NCBI GenBank assembly: GCA_937901125.1
Contig: CALCGT010000069.1
Span: 1 to 31,952, forward strand
Source: an uncultured Clostridia bacterium
GTDB lineage: Bacteria; Bacillota; Clostridia; Lachnospirales; Anaerotignaceae
Direction: 5' to 3'
Length of the DNA: 31,952 nucleotides
In this document: positions 16,446-24,295 of the stretch, one piece after another
Numbering within the stretch: the first letter of the stretch is position 1
Layout: the number at the start of each line of letters is the position of its first letter
Notes under the pieces: model-generated
Databases searched by the model: none
Told to the model about the DNA's origin: nothing
Seen by the model: the letters and a program-made list of their open reading frames with translations, nothing else
Program-made: the position numbers and the translations under genes

Positions 16446-16955
16446 ATGGCATTACTGGAACGTTTTTTTCCTGATATTTATGTAAAATCTGTATTCGAAC
16501 TGCCTTTGGATGACCTGAGAAAGCTGGGTATCCGTGGCTTGGTGTTCGATATCGATAATACCGTTGCGCCGTTCGATGTGGCAGAGCCCGATGAGGAGAT
16601 CGTGGAGCTGTTTGCCTATCTGCGGAAACAAGGGTTTAAACTTTGCATTTTGTCCAATAATACCAAGGAACGGGTGCATCTGTTCAACAAAAAGCTGGGG
16701 GCTCTGGCAATACATAAGGCAGGAAAGCCCGGCATCAAAAAGCTGAACAGAGCCATGGAAATCATGGGCACAACGCCCCACAGCACAGCCATGGTGGGCG
16801 ATCAGGTCTTTACGGATATGTGGTGCGGCCATAAGGGCGGCCTGCTCTGCATCATGACAGCACCTATCTGCGACAGAGACCAGCTGATCACCAAAGTGAA
16901 GCGGGGAGCGGAGCGTCAGGTTATGAAGGTATATTTTAAGAAATATGGCAAATAA
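16446..16955 (+). CDS. yqeG: YqeG-family HAD-type phosphatase
   Basis: A 169-residue HAD superfamily (subclass IIIA) phosphatase. Motif I is DIDNT at 35-39 (nucleophile Asp35, acid/base Asp37), motif II is the serine of LSNN at about 70, a lysine follows in HKAGKPG, and motif III is VGDQVFTD with Asp119 and Asp124. YqeG is related to mitochondrial PGP phosphatase (GEP4) and may act on phosphatidylglycerophosphate, but this is a family-level hint. It starts 3 bases after the NifX-like gene. In Bacillus it neighbours yqeH; that gene is absent here. Confidence 0.92.
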   Translation: MALLERFFPDIYVKSVFELPLDDLRKLGIRGLVFDIDNTVAPFDVAEPDEEIVELFAYLRKQGFKLCILSNNTKERVHLFNKKLGALAIHKAGKPGIKKLNRAMEIMGTTPHSTAMVGDQVFTDMWCGHKGGLLCIMTAPICDRDQLITKVKRGAERQVMKVYFKKYGK

Positions 16956-16988
16956 AAAGCGAATTTGTGGCGATTTTTCAATTTTTTA

Positions 16989-17017
16989 TTGAAATATACA
17001 GCCTAATCTATTAAAAT
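16989..17017 (+). promoter_or_regulatory. Promoter of efp
   Basis: TTGAAA (16989-16994), 17-bp spacer, TAAAAT (17012-17017). The leader to the start at 17104 is about 80 nt, AT-rich, with a GAGGAGG ribosome-binding site. Confidence 0.65.
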
Positions 17018-17103
17018 ATAAAAGGATATGCTTATCTTTATTTAGAAAAAAGCATTGCAATTTGGAATAATAAAATTGATCAAACATTTGAGGAGGAAAT
17101 ACT

Positions 17104-17661
17104 ATGATTTCTGCAGGTGAATTTAGAAACGGCGTAACAATGGAATATGAAGGCGATCCCTATGTAATCGTGGAATTCCAGCACGTAAAACCCGGTAAAG
17201 GTGCGGCTTTCGTTCGTACAAAAGTTAAAAATCTGAAAACAGGCGCAGTTCTGGAAAAAACATTCAGACCTACTGAAAAAATGCCCAGAGCACACATTGA
17301 CAGACAGGATATGCAGTATCTGTACAGCGATGGTGACCTGTTCCACTTCATGAACTCTGAAACATTCGACCAGATCGCGATCAACGCAACAGACGTTGGC
17401 GATTCCCTGAAATTCGTTAAAGAAAATGACGTTGTAAAAGTTCTGTCCTACGCCGGCAAGGTGTTCGGTATCGAACCGCCTCTCTTTGTAGAACTGGAAA
17501 TCACAGATACAGAACCCGGCTTCGCTGGCAACACAGCACAGGGTGCAACAAAACCCGCTATCGTTGAAACAGGCGCACAGGTTCAGGTTCCTCTGTTCAT
17601 CAACCAGGGCGAAAAAATCAAAATCGACACAAGAACAGGCGAATACCTGGGCAGAGCATAA
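17104..17661 (+). CDS. efp: Translation elongation factor P
   Basis: 185 residues, the normal three-OB-fold length. EF-P binds ribosomes stalled at polyproline and speeds peptide-bond formation. The tip loop KPGKGAAFVRTK carries Lys32, the residue modified in Bacillus-type EF-P (5-aminopentanol there). The enzyme for such modification is not visible here. Domain 3 ends GEYLGRA as usual. Codon use is strongly biased to preferred codons (AAA, GAA, ACA), consistent with high expression. The ribosome-binding site is GAGGAGG. The zinc-ribbon gene follows 37 bp downstream in the same direction. Confidence 0.97.
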   Translation: MISAGEFRNGVTMEYEGDPYVIVEFQHVKPGKGAAFVRTKVKNLKTGAVLEKTFRPTEKMPRAHIDRQDMQYLYSDGDLFHFMNSETFDQIAINATDVGDSLKFVKENDVVKVLSYAGKVFGIEPPLFVELEITDTEPGFAGNTAQGATKPAIVETGAQVQVPLFINQGEKIKIDTRTGEYLGRA

Positions 17662-17698
17662 TCCGTTCATTTGCTGAAACAGCAGGGAGGCTTGACCA

Positions 17699-18046
17699 AT
17701 GGAATATTTTGAAAAGAAGATCACTTATTTAAGAGGGCTTTGCGATGGAAGCGGTTTCCCCGAAGAAAGCAAAGAGGGAAAAATCTTCCATAGTATTTTG
17801 GACGTTCTGGACGACATGGCTTTCATGCTGGAGACATTCATGGATGATGAAGACATGGTGATGGATGAAGAGGATCTGGATGAAACGGACGAACCTATTT
17901 TCTTCTATTCCTTTATTTGCCCCAACTGCGGCGAGGAGATCGACGTGGATGAGGAGACCATGGAAAGCGAAAAAGAGATCAAATGTCCCGGGTGCGGCAA
18001 CAGCATCCCCATGGGTACAGCCGATATCGATGAGCTGAAATTCTAA
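17699..18046 (+). CDS. CD1247-like acidic zinc-ribbon protein
   Basis: 115 residues in two parts: a helical N-terminal segment (MEYFEKKITYLRGLCDGS, the CD1247-type N-terminal signature) and a very acidic linker (DDEDMVMDEEDLDETDE), then a zinc ribbon with Cys74-x2-Cys77 and Cys96-x2-Cys99. It is found next to efp in other Clostridia as far as I recall. The function is unknown; the acidic, Zn-ribbon architecture suggests interaction with a nucleic-acid machine such as RNA polymerase, as inference only. The ribosome-binding site is GGGAGG. A terminator follows. Confidence 0.82.
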   Translation: MEYFEKKITYLRGLCDGSGFPEESKEGKIFHSILDVLDDMAFMLETFMDDEDMVMDEEDLDETDEPIFFYSFICPNCGEEIDVDEETMESEKEIKCPGCGNSIPMGTADIDELKF

Positions 18047-18057
18047 TATACAAAAAA

Positions 18058-18096
18058 CAAAAGTACGATTTGGAAATTCCAAGTCGTGCTTTTTCT
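18058..18096 (+). terminator. Terminator of the efp operon
   Basis: AAAAGTACGATTTGG pairs with CCAAGTCGTGCTTTT (two G-U wobbles) and is followed by T-rich sequence. Confidence 0.75.
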
Positions 18097-18138
18097 ATGG
18101 GCGGCGAAATGGAACGAAAAAAAGAACATTTGACGCTC

Positions 18139-18167
18139 TTGACTGCCAATGGTAATGGTGCTATGAT
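18139..18167 (+). promoter_or_regulatory. Promoter of the TPP riboswitch/thiC transcript
   Basis: TTGACT (18139-18144), 17-bp spacer, TATGAT (18162-18167). The start falls about 10 bases before the aptamer. Confidence 0.75.
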
Positions 18168-18180
18168 GAAAAAAACTTCA

Positions 18181-18274
18181 AAAAGGGGAGCTTGCGAAAG
18201 TAGGCTGAGAGTAAGCTGGATTGCTTTGACCCATAACCTGATTTGGATAATGCCAACGTAGGGAACATAAAGTT
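18181..18274 (+). promoter_or_regulatory. TPP (thiamine pyrophosphate) riboswitch
   Basis: The conserved blocks of the THI-box occur in order: GGGGAGC (18185-18191), GGCTGAGAG (18203-18211), GACCC (18228-18232), AACCTGATTTGGATAATGCC (18235-18254), then AACGTAGGGAA closing P1. It controls thiC directly downstream. The expression platform is the terminator at 18285-18320, so TPP should cause premature termination. Confidence 0.96.
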
Positions 18275-18284
18275 GACGCGAGAG

Positions 18285-18320
18285 AACTGCGGTATGTTTT
18301 TGGCATAGCGCAGTTTTTTT
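18285..18320 (+). terminator. Intrinsic terminator of the TPP riboswitch
   Basis: AACTGCGGTATG pairs with CATAGCGCAGTT (one mismatch), loop TTTTTGG, followed by seven T. It is located 10-15 bases after the aptamer. Confidence 0.85.
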
Positions 18321-18435
18321 ATTGTCCGTGGTATGGCATGGCAGATGGATTGCTTTCCCTGAGCGGCAAATTGAAGGCACCGCAATTTGGCGTGGGAAAA
18401 AGGATAGGTGCTTTTCATGGACAGGAGGAAAGAAA

Positions 18436-19746
18436 ATGGCAAACTACACAACACAGATGGACGCGGCACGTCAGGGAATCATCACACCGCAGATGAAGCT
18501 TGTGGCGGAAAAGGAACACATGGATGCGGAGGAAATTCGCAGCTTAGTTGCGAAGGGGCAGGTTATCATTCCCTGCAACAAGAACCATAAATCCCTCCAC
18601 CCCAGCGGTATTGGAGCAAAGCTTACCACAAAAATCAATGTCAACCTTGGTGTCTCCAGAGACTGGAAGGATGTTGACATGGAGTATGAAAAAGTACGTT
18701 CTGCTGTAGAAATGGGGGCCGAGGCCATCATGGATTTAAGCTCCTATGGGGATACCCGAAGCTTTCGTCGTAAGCTGACAGAGGAATGTCCTGCTATGAT
18801 TGGCACAGTGCCAATTTATGATGCGGTGGTGTATTATCATAAGCCCTTGGCAAAAATAACGGCAGAGGAATGGCTCGATATTGTGCGAATGCACGCCGAG
18901 GACGGTGTGGATTTCATGACGATCCATTGCGGGATGAATCGGGCAACGGCGGCACGCTTTAAGCAGAACAAAAGATTGATGAATATTGTTTCCCGTGGCG
19001 GCTCTATCATGTTTGCCTGGATGGAAATGACGGGAAATGAAAATCCCTTTTATGAGCATTATGATGAAATTCTGGATATTTGTCGGGAATATGATATTAC
19101 AATGAGCTTGGGGGATGCCTGCCGACCCGGCTGCCTTGCGGATGCAACAGATACGGCACAGATTGAGGAATTGATTACCTTGGGAGAATTGACAAAACGG
19201 GCATGGGCGAAGGATGTGCAGGTGATGATTGAGGGACCTGGGCACATGCCGATGAACCAGATTGCTGCAAATATGGAGATTCAGAAAACACTCTGTCATG
19301 GCGCACCCTTCTATGTATTGGGGCCTTTGGTAACAGATGTGGCACCCGGCTATGACCATATCACTTCTGCCATCGGGGGAGCGATTGCGGCGGCCTCTGG
19401 TGCGGCGTTCCTCTGCTATGTAACCCCTGCGGAGCATCTGCGTCTGCCTAATGCGGCGGATGTAAAGGAGGGCATCATTGCAGCCAAGATTGCGGCTCAT
19501 GCAGCAGATATTGCAAAGGGAATCCCTGCTGCTGCGGATTGGGACTATAAAATGAGCGAAGCGAGAAAACGTCTGGATTGGGAAGAAATGTTCCGTTTGA
19601 GCATGGATCCTGAAAAGGCACGCCGCTACAGAGCAGAAGCAAAGCCGGAAAAAGAGGATACCTGCAGTATGTGCGGCAATTTCTGCGCAGTGAAGAATAC
19701 AAATCGCATTTTGGATGGGGAAATTGTCAGCATTTTTGATGAATGA
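18436..19746 (+). CDS. thiC: Phosphomethylpyrimidine synthase
   Basis: 436 residues, the short ThiC form. This radical-SAM enzyme turns 5-aminoimidazole ribotide into HMP-phosphate, the pyrimidine half of thiamine. The C-terminal cluster-binding motif is CSMCGNFC (Cys410, Cys413, Cys417), one residue tighter between the second and third cysteine than the CSMCGPKFC form of long ThiC. The core is well conserved (GDACRPGC, EGPGHMPMNQIAANM, GPLVTDVAPGYDHI). The start was set at 18436 after AGGAGG; the longer open frame runs into the riboswitch terminator. No other thi gene follows, so thiC is a single-gene regulon member here. Confidence 0.96.
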   Translation: MANYTTQMDAARQGIITPQMKLVAEKEHMDAEEIRSLVAKGQVIIPCNKNHKSLHPSGIGAKLTTKINVNLGVSRDWKDVDMEYEKVRSAVEMGAEAIMDLSSYGDTRSFRRKLTEECPAMIGTVPIYDAVVYYHKPLAKITAEEWLDIVRMHAEDGVDFMTIHCGMNRATAARFKQNKRLMNIVSRGGSIMFAWMEMTGNENPFYEHYDEILDICREYDITMSLGDACRPGCLADATDTAQIEELITLGELTKRAWAKDVQVMIEGPGHMPMNQIAANMEIQKTLCHGAPFYVLGPLVTDVAPGYDHITSAIGGAIAAASGAAFLCYVTPAEHLRLPNAADVKEGIIAAKIAAHAADIAKGIPAAADWDYKMSEARKRLDWEEMFRLSMDPEKARRYRAEAKPEKEDTCSMCGNFCAVKNTNRILDGEIVSIFDE

Positions 19747-19940
19747 TAACAGAAAAAGAGGGTTCCTGTGGAAGTGAGCCTACAGATGCTTTTGGGTTGA
19801 CAAAGAGATAGATTAAAATTTTTTTCAGCAGGGCATACAAATTGGATGGAAAATCTTTACTGTTTTCGTAGGAATATACCAACTGATTTGTCGGACATCC
19901 GAAAGGGAAAAGGCATTCTGCTAAAATTATCTATGCTGTG

Positions 19941-19969
19941 TTGACAAGTGTCTTTGTAAGAGGTACGAT
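19941..19969 (+). promoter_or_regulatory. Promoter of the TrpB2 gene
   Basis: Consensus TTGACA (19941-19946), 17-bp spacer, TACGAT (19964-19969). In the 300-base gap between thiC and this gene (19747-20047) I see no other gene, no clear terminator after thiC and no trp T-box or attenuator; there is only weak hairpin potential (CAAATTGG with CCAACTGATTTG). Confidence 0.75.
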
Positions 19970-20047
19970 AAACAAAATTTTTTCATAAAATTTTTTTAGA
20001 TGAGACGAGCGAAGAACAGAACTGAAAGACGAGAGGAGAAATGCTTT

Positions 20048-21430
20048 ATGAAACAGGACAAAAACATCCCCTACAAAATTTATCTGGATGAAAAGGAAAT
20101 GCCCAAACAATGGTATAATGTGCGGGCAGATATGAAAAATAAACCCGCTCCCTTGCTGAACCCCGCCACACTGCAGCCCATGACAGCGGAAGAACTGGGC
20201 GCAGTATTCTGCGATGAGCTGGTACAGCAGGAACTGGATAACGATACAGCTTATATCGATATCCCCCAGGAAATTTTGGATTTCTATAAAATGTACAGAC
20301 CTGCACCTTTGGTGCGTGCTTATTGTCTGGAAGAAAAATTGCAGACTCCGGCGAAGATTTATTATAAATTTGAAGGTAACAACACCAGCGGCAGCCATAA
20401 ACTGAATTCCGCTATTGCCCAGGCCTATTATGCAAAAAAGCAGGGGCTGAAGGGCGTGACGACGGAAACCGGCGCCGGCCAGTGGGGGACAGCCCTTTCC
20501 ATGGCCTGTGCCTATCTGGGCTTGGACTGTCACGTATATATGGTAAAGGTATCCTATGAACAGAAGCCCTTCCGCAGAGAAGTCATGCGTACCTACGGTG
20601 CATCCGTAACCCCTTCCCCTTCTATGACAACGGAAGTGGGGAAAAAGATTCTGGCGGAACACCCCGGCACCACGGGCAGCCTTGGCTGTGCCATTTCCGA
20701 AGCCGTGGAAGCGGCAGTCAGCAAGGAAGGCTATCGCTATGTTCTGGGCAGCGTGTTAAATCAGGTATTGCTGCATCAGTCCATTATCGGTATGGAAACC
20801 AAAGCAGCTCTGGATAAATACGGCATCGAACCCGATATCATCATCGGCTGCGCCGGCGGCGGCTCCAATTTGGGCGGCCTGATCTCTCCCTTTATGGGCG
20901 AAAAGCTTCGCGGGGAAAAGGAGTATCAGATCATCGCCGTAGAGCCTGCATCCTGCCCCAGCCTGACAAGAGGGAAATTCGCTTATGATTTTTGCGATAC
21001 AGGGATGGTAACACCTCTGGCGAAGATGTATACACTGGGCAGTGGCTTTATCCCTTCTCCAAACCATGCAGGCGGTCTGCGGTATCATGGTATGAGCCCC
21101 GTGGTTTCTCAGCTGTACCACGATGGTCTGATGGAGGCCTGCTCCGTAGAACAGACAGCCGTATTTGAAGCAGCGGAACAGTTTGCCCGTATCGAAGGCA
21201 TCCTGCCTGCCCCTGAAAGCTCCCACGCCATTCGGGTAGCCATTGATGAAGCCCTGAAATGCAAGGAAACCGGAGAAGAAAAGACCATCGTATTCGGTCT
21301 GACCGGCACAGGATATTTCGATATGATGGCCTATGAAAAATTCAATAATGGCGAAATGACAGACTATATTCCCACAGATGCAGATTTGGAAATTGGCTTC
21401 CAAGGTTTGCCTGATGTGCCTGAAAAATAA
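20048..21430 (+). CDS. Tryptophan synthase beta chain, TrpB2 type (TrpB-like PLP enzyme)
   Basis: 460 residues, longer than canonical TrpB1 (about 400), with the N-terminal extension and insertions of the TrpB2 family. The PLP lysine is Lys118 in NNTSGSHKLNSA. The phosphate loop is GGGSN at 270-274, and ETGAGQWG at 140-147 includes the glutamate implied in beta-replacement. TrpB2 converts serine plus indole to tryptophan but usually does not couple to TrpA. No other trp gene is nearby, so it may salvage free indole or act on another nucleophile. The start was chosen at 20048 (GAGGAG 7 bases upstream). Own promoter and terminator: monocistronic. Confidence 0.92.
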   Translation: MKQDKNIPYKIYLDEKEMPKQWYNVRADMKNKPAPLLNPATLQPMTAEELGAVFCDELVQQELDNDTAYIDIPQEILDFYKMYRPAPLVRAYCLEEKLQTPAKIYYKFEGNNTSGSHKLNSAIAQAYYAKKQGLKGVTTETGAGQWGTALSMACAYLGLDCHVYMVKVSYEQKPFRREVMRTYGASVTPSPSMTTEVGKKILAEHPGTTGSLGCAISEAVEAAVSKEGYRYVLGSVLNQVLLHQSIIGMETKAALDKYGIEPDIIIGCAGGGSNLGGLISPFMGEKLRGEKEYQIIAVEPASCPSLTRGKFAYDFCDTGMVTPLAKMYTLGSGFIPSPNHAGGLRYHGMSPVVSQLYHDGLMEACSVEQTAVFEAAEQFARIEGILPAPESSHAIRVAIDEALKCKETGEEKTIVFGLTGTGYFDMMAYEKFNNGEMTDYIPTDADLEIGFQGLPDVPEK

Positions 21431-21439
21431 GTGAAAATA

Positions 21440-21480
21440 AAAAATCCCGTATCTCGAAAGAGGTACGGGTTATTTTTTGC
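21440..21480 (+). terminator. Terminator of the TrpB2 gene
   Basis: CCCGTATCTC pairs with GAGGTACGGG around a short loop, followed by TTATTTTTT. It is convergent with the HTH gene, whose stop lies at its end. Confidence 0.85.
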
Positions 21481-21723
21481 TTATTTTTCTTTTTCTGTTT
21501 TCAACGGAAACCCCTCATAGGGTTCTTCATCAAAAGCAAACAAGTCATTGGGAGTACATTCAAAAATCTGACAAAGTGTTTCGATTACTTCGTAGCGAAT
21601 GGATTTGGTTTCGTTATTCATCATTTTCGTCAGATTTTGCCAGCTTGTGCCAAGTTGTTTGCTGAGCCAGTATTTCGTATGTCCTGTTTCTTTCAGCAAT
21701 TCTGCCGCTCTTAGCCGTATCAA
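21481..21723 (-). CDS. XRE-family helix-turn-helix regulator, divergent from the SLOG gene
   Basis: About 80 residues. The HTH domain reads LKETGHTKYWLSKQLGTSW then QNLTKMMNNETKSIRYEVIETL, followed by CQIFECTPNDLFAFDEE. This is the YozG-like compact XRE group. The preferred start is TTG at 21723 because GGAGGG lies 6 bases upstream; an in-frame ATG at 21750 gives nine more residues but has no ribosome-binding site. It is transcribed divergently from the SLOG-family gene, with a symmetric operator candidate between them. Confidence 0.8.
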   Translation of the reverse strand: MIRLRAAELLKETGHTKYWLSKQLGTSWQNLTKMMNNETKSIRYEVIETLCQIFECTPNDLFAFDEEPYEGFPLKTEKEK

Positions 21724-21796
21724 TAGAATCCCTCCAGTAGTATATCTCATGCTTTCATATAGTATGTATTGATGCCATATTAAAAAATGATACTGA

Positions 21797-21843
21797 TTGA
21801 ACTGAAGAAGATTTAATTGTATAATGTAAATATACTATAGTAT
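21797..21843 (+). promoter_or_regulatory. Promoter and palindromic operator of the SLOG gene
   Basis: TTGAAC (21797-21802), 17-bp spacer, perfect TATAAT (21820-21825). The perfect 12-bp palindrome ATACTATAGTAT (21832-21843) covers the predicted start site, and related TATAGTATG and AGTATAT words occur upstream on the HTH side (near 21737-21775). The divergent HTH protein is the obvious candidate to bind. Confidence 0.65.
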
Positions 21844-21864
21844 GTTTGAGGAGGTGATCTTGCT

Positions 21865-22356
21865 ATGCAAGAGAAAAAAGAAAAGACCTGTTGTTTCACG
21901 GGTCACAGAAGCATGCCTCGGGAAGAACGATCTCGTTTACAACTGGCTTTAAAAATGCAGATTTCTGCCATGGCGGAGAAGGGGATCACCATGTTTTATT
22001 GCGGCGGTGCTTTGGGCTTTGACACCTTGGCTGCGGAGGCTGTTTTGCAGGTGAAGAAAGAGTATTCTGCCATTCGTCTGCATCTGGCGTTGCCTTGCCC
22101 GGAACAGGCTGACCGATGGCGGAAAGAGGACATGGCGCGGTATGAAAAAATCAAAGCGCAGGCGGATGAGGTGGTTTTTGTGTCTCCCCGATATGACTAT
22201 GGCTGTATGCAGAAACGGAATCGATATATGGTTGACCGCAGCAGCGTTTGCATTGCCTATCTGTTGCCAGAACAGAAGCGGGGTGGCACCCAATATACCG
22301 TGGCTTATTGCGGGAAAAAGCATATCCCTGTGATAAATCTGGCAGAGGAAAAATAA
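21865..22356 (+). CDS. SLOG-family protein (DUF1273/YpsA-like)
   Basis: A 163-residue Rossmann-like protein. The opening CCFTGHRSMP, the GGALGFDTLAAEAV loop and LPCPEQADRW mark the YpsA/DUF1273 branch of the SLOG (SMF/DprA-LOG) superfamily. Members bind nucleotide-like ligands; B. subtilis YpsA affects cell division, while other SLOG proteins occur in nucleotide-signalling defence systems. No effector (membrane pore or nuclease) gene lies next to it here, so a defence role is not supported. The ribosome-binding site is GAGGAGGTGATC. It ends at a strong terminator. Confidence 0.87.
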   Translation: MQEKKEKTCCFTGHRSMPREERSRLQLALKMQISAMAEKGITMFYCGGALGFDTLAAEAVLQVKKEYSAIRLHLALPCPEQADRWRKEDMARYEKIKAQADEVVFVSPRYDYGCMQKRNRYMVDRSSVCIAYLLPEQKRGGTQYTVAYCGKKHIPVINLAEEK

Positions 22357-22393
22357 AGCCCATATCCATAAGGATACGGGCTGATTTTTTGTC
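22355..22393. terminator. Terminator between the SLOG gene and sulP
   Basis: AGCCCATATCC pairs with GGATACGGGCT (one G-U), loop ATAA, followed by GATTTTTTG; the convergent transporter gene ends directly beside it. Confidence 0.8.
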
Positions 22394-22394
22394 T

Positions 22395-24041
22395 TTATGC
22401 TTTTGCGGCGGGTCTGGGTCTGTTTGTCAGCAGAACACGTTCCACGCTCCAATAGAAGTTTTCGTCGCCGATGATCTCATGCAGATCGGAACGATCCATC
22501 ATTTTCATGGCATGGGTAGGCACGCCGCAGATGGCAACATCCACGCCTTTTTTCCGCAGGCCTTCCACCAGCTCCCGAAGGGTCTGGGCGCAGGAAATAT
22601 CGATGTTAGACACCCCTCTCATGGAGAATAGGACAGTGTCATAGCCTTCCACCTTCAGGGCGATATCCGCAACAGACTGTGTATTTGCGAAAATCATAGG
22701 GCCTGTGATATAAACAACCTTTGCGTTGCTGTAGCGTTCGCAGAGAGCGGGGTCTGTTACGTGCATACGGTTCATGTCAACATCTTCGTAGTTGATTTCG
22801 ATGAAGGACAGACGAGATACCAGGAAGACCAGACCGATCAGCACGCCGATGAGGATAGCCACTGTCAGGTCGAATACGATAGTTGCCAGCATGGTGGCAA
22901 CAAATTCCAGCATAGCCCCTTTGAATTTATGGGAGAAGATATAGCGGATGGATTCCCATTCGTTCATTCTCCAGGCGGTTACCATCAGAACGCCAGCCAG
23001 AGCCGCCAGAGGAATCTTGGACATAACGGGAGCCAGCAGGAACATGGAGATCAGCAGACCTACCGCATGGAAGATACCTGTCAGTCTTGTTTTTGCGCCG
23101 GATTTGATGGCTACGCTGGTACGGGCAATGGCCGCTGTGGCGGGGATACCGCCGAAGAAGGGCAGCAGGATATTACCAACACCCTGGGCAATCAGTTCTT
23201 GATTGGCGTCCAGACGGACCCCCGTCATACGGCCCGCGGAAGCACCGCAGAGCAAGCTTTCGATCATGCCCAGAATGGCAATGGAGAAAGCAGGTGTTAC
23301 CAGTGCGCTGATTGTTTTCAGATTCAGTGCGCCGAACAGCAGACGGTTTTCGGGGATCAATGTTTTAGGGATCTCACCAACGACAGCCACATCCAGACCC
23401 ATGAAAATGGAGAAGGCTGTGGTGAGGATGATGCTCAGCAGGGAAGCGGGAACCACTGCGTTCCACTTCTTAGGGAAGAACACCATGAACAGGATAACGA
23501 ATGCCCCCAGACCTACGGCTGTCATGTTGGGGGAGAAGCCCAGACGGGCATAGCTGAACAGCTTTGTGATAGCGGAGCTGCCTTCGGAATATGTACCAAA
23601 GAAGTTATCCACCTGACCCAATGCGATGATGACCGCAATACCGGAGGTGAAGCCTGTGATAACAGGAGCCGGAATGAAAGAGGTCAGCTTGCCCAGATGC
23701 AGGATGCCTGCCACCAGCAGGATGACACCGGCGATCAGCGTGGCAATGAACACACCGTCCATACCATAGGAAGCGACCAGAGACATCAGAATGGCTGCCA
23801 TAGCACCGGTAGGACCGGAGATCTGATAATAGCCGCCGGAAAGCAAGCTCATGATGAGACCGGCAATGATAGCGGTGATCAGACCGGAAGCAGCGTCAGC
23901 GCCACTGCTGACACCGAAGGCCAGGGCCAAGGGCAGGGCAACGGCGGCAACGGTCAGACCGGCCATCAGGTCTTTTGTCAATGCGGCTGCGTTATAGCCG
24001 CGGAATTCATTTTTCAAACTGCTGATGAAAGCACGCAGCAT
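22395..24041 (-). CDS. SulP-family anion transporter with STAS domain
   Basis: A protein of about 548 residues. The N-terminal two-thirds hold 10-14 membrane segments in the SLC26/SulP fold (start DLMAGLTVAAVALPLALAFG, then GLITAIIAGLIMSLLSGGYYQISGPTGAM, characteristic of the family). A C-terminal STAS domain (about 440-530) contains the core FSMRGVSNIDISCAQTLREL. Members carry sulfate, bicarbonate or dicarboxylates; the substrate cannot be assigned here. The start was set at ATG 24041, 8 bases after AAAGGGGA; TTG two codons earlier is an alternative. It is monocistronic, with its own promoter. Confidence 0.92.
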   Translation of the reverse strand: MLRAFISSLKNEFRGYNAAALTKDLMAGLTVAAVALPLALAFGVSSGADAASGLITAIIAGLIMSLLSGGYYQISGPTGAMAAILMSLVASYGMDGVFIATLIAGVILLVAGILHLGKLTSFIPAPVITGFTSGIAVIIALGQVDNFFGTYSEGSSAITKLFSYARLGFSPNMTAVGLGAFVILFMVFFPKKWNAVVPASLLSIILTTAFSIFMGLDVAVVGEIPKTLIPENRLLFGALNLKTISALVTPAFSIAILGMIESLLCGASAGRMTGVRLDANQELIAQGVGNILLPFFGGIPATAAIARTSVAIKSGAKTRLTGIFHAVGLLISMFLLAPVMSKIPLAALAGVLMVTAWRMNEWESIRYIFSHKFKGAMLEFVATMLATIVFDLTVAILIGVLIGLVFLVSRLSFIEINYEDVDMNRMHVTDPALCERYSNAKVVYITGPMIFANTQSVADIALKVEGYDTVLFSMRGVSNIDISCAQTLRELVEGLRKKGVDVAICGVPTHAMKMMDRSDLHEIIGDENFYWSVERVLLTNRPRPAAKA

Positions 24042-24084
24042 ATGCAAAATCCCCTTTCATTTTTACATCTTATTTTTATAGAAA

Positions 24085-24122
24085 GTAGCAAATACCACTC
24101 GTATTTGCTGCGGCTTTTTTTT
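24085..24122. other. Hairpin in the sulP leader, terminator-shaped on the opposite strand
   Basis: GTAGCAAATAC pairs with GTATTTGCTGC, then GGC and a run of eight T on the plus strand. No plus-strand gene ends here. On the minus strand it lies inside the short sulP leader as a plain hairpin without a U-tract. Confidence 0.5.
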
Positions 24123-24144
24123 ACCAGACAAAGCACGCCTGCTT

Positions 24145-24173
24145 ATCATAGCAAAGCAGTTGGCAGTTCTCAA
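24145..24173 (-). promoter_or_regulatory. Promoter of the sulP gene
   Basis: Minus strand: TTGAGA (24173-24168), 17-bp spacer, TATGAT (24150-24145). The leader is about 95 nt. Confidence 0.7.
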
Positions 24174-24248
24174 TCGTGAAAACGTAGATTTTTTTGGGTG
24201 TTTTTTGTGCAAATTTTGGAATAAAACGGAAAGAGTGAAAAATTGGAT

Positions 24249-24282
24249 AAAAAAATCCCACCGATTTCGGCGGGGGGAGTAT
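24249..24282 (-). terminator. Terminator of xpt
   Basis: Minus strand: CCCGCCG, loop AAAT, CGGTGGG (one G-U), followed by seven T. It lies just after the xpt stop. Confidence 0.8.
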
Positions 24283-24295
24283 TTTTTATGGAAGA

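Noticed and set aside
21865..22356. SLOG-based anti-phage defence system
   Set aside because: No cyclase, nuclease, pore-forming or other effector gene adjoins it; neighbours are an HTH regulator and an anion transporter.
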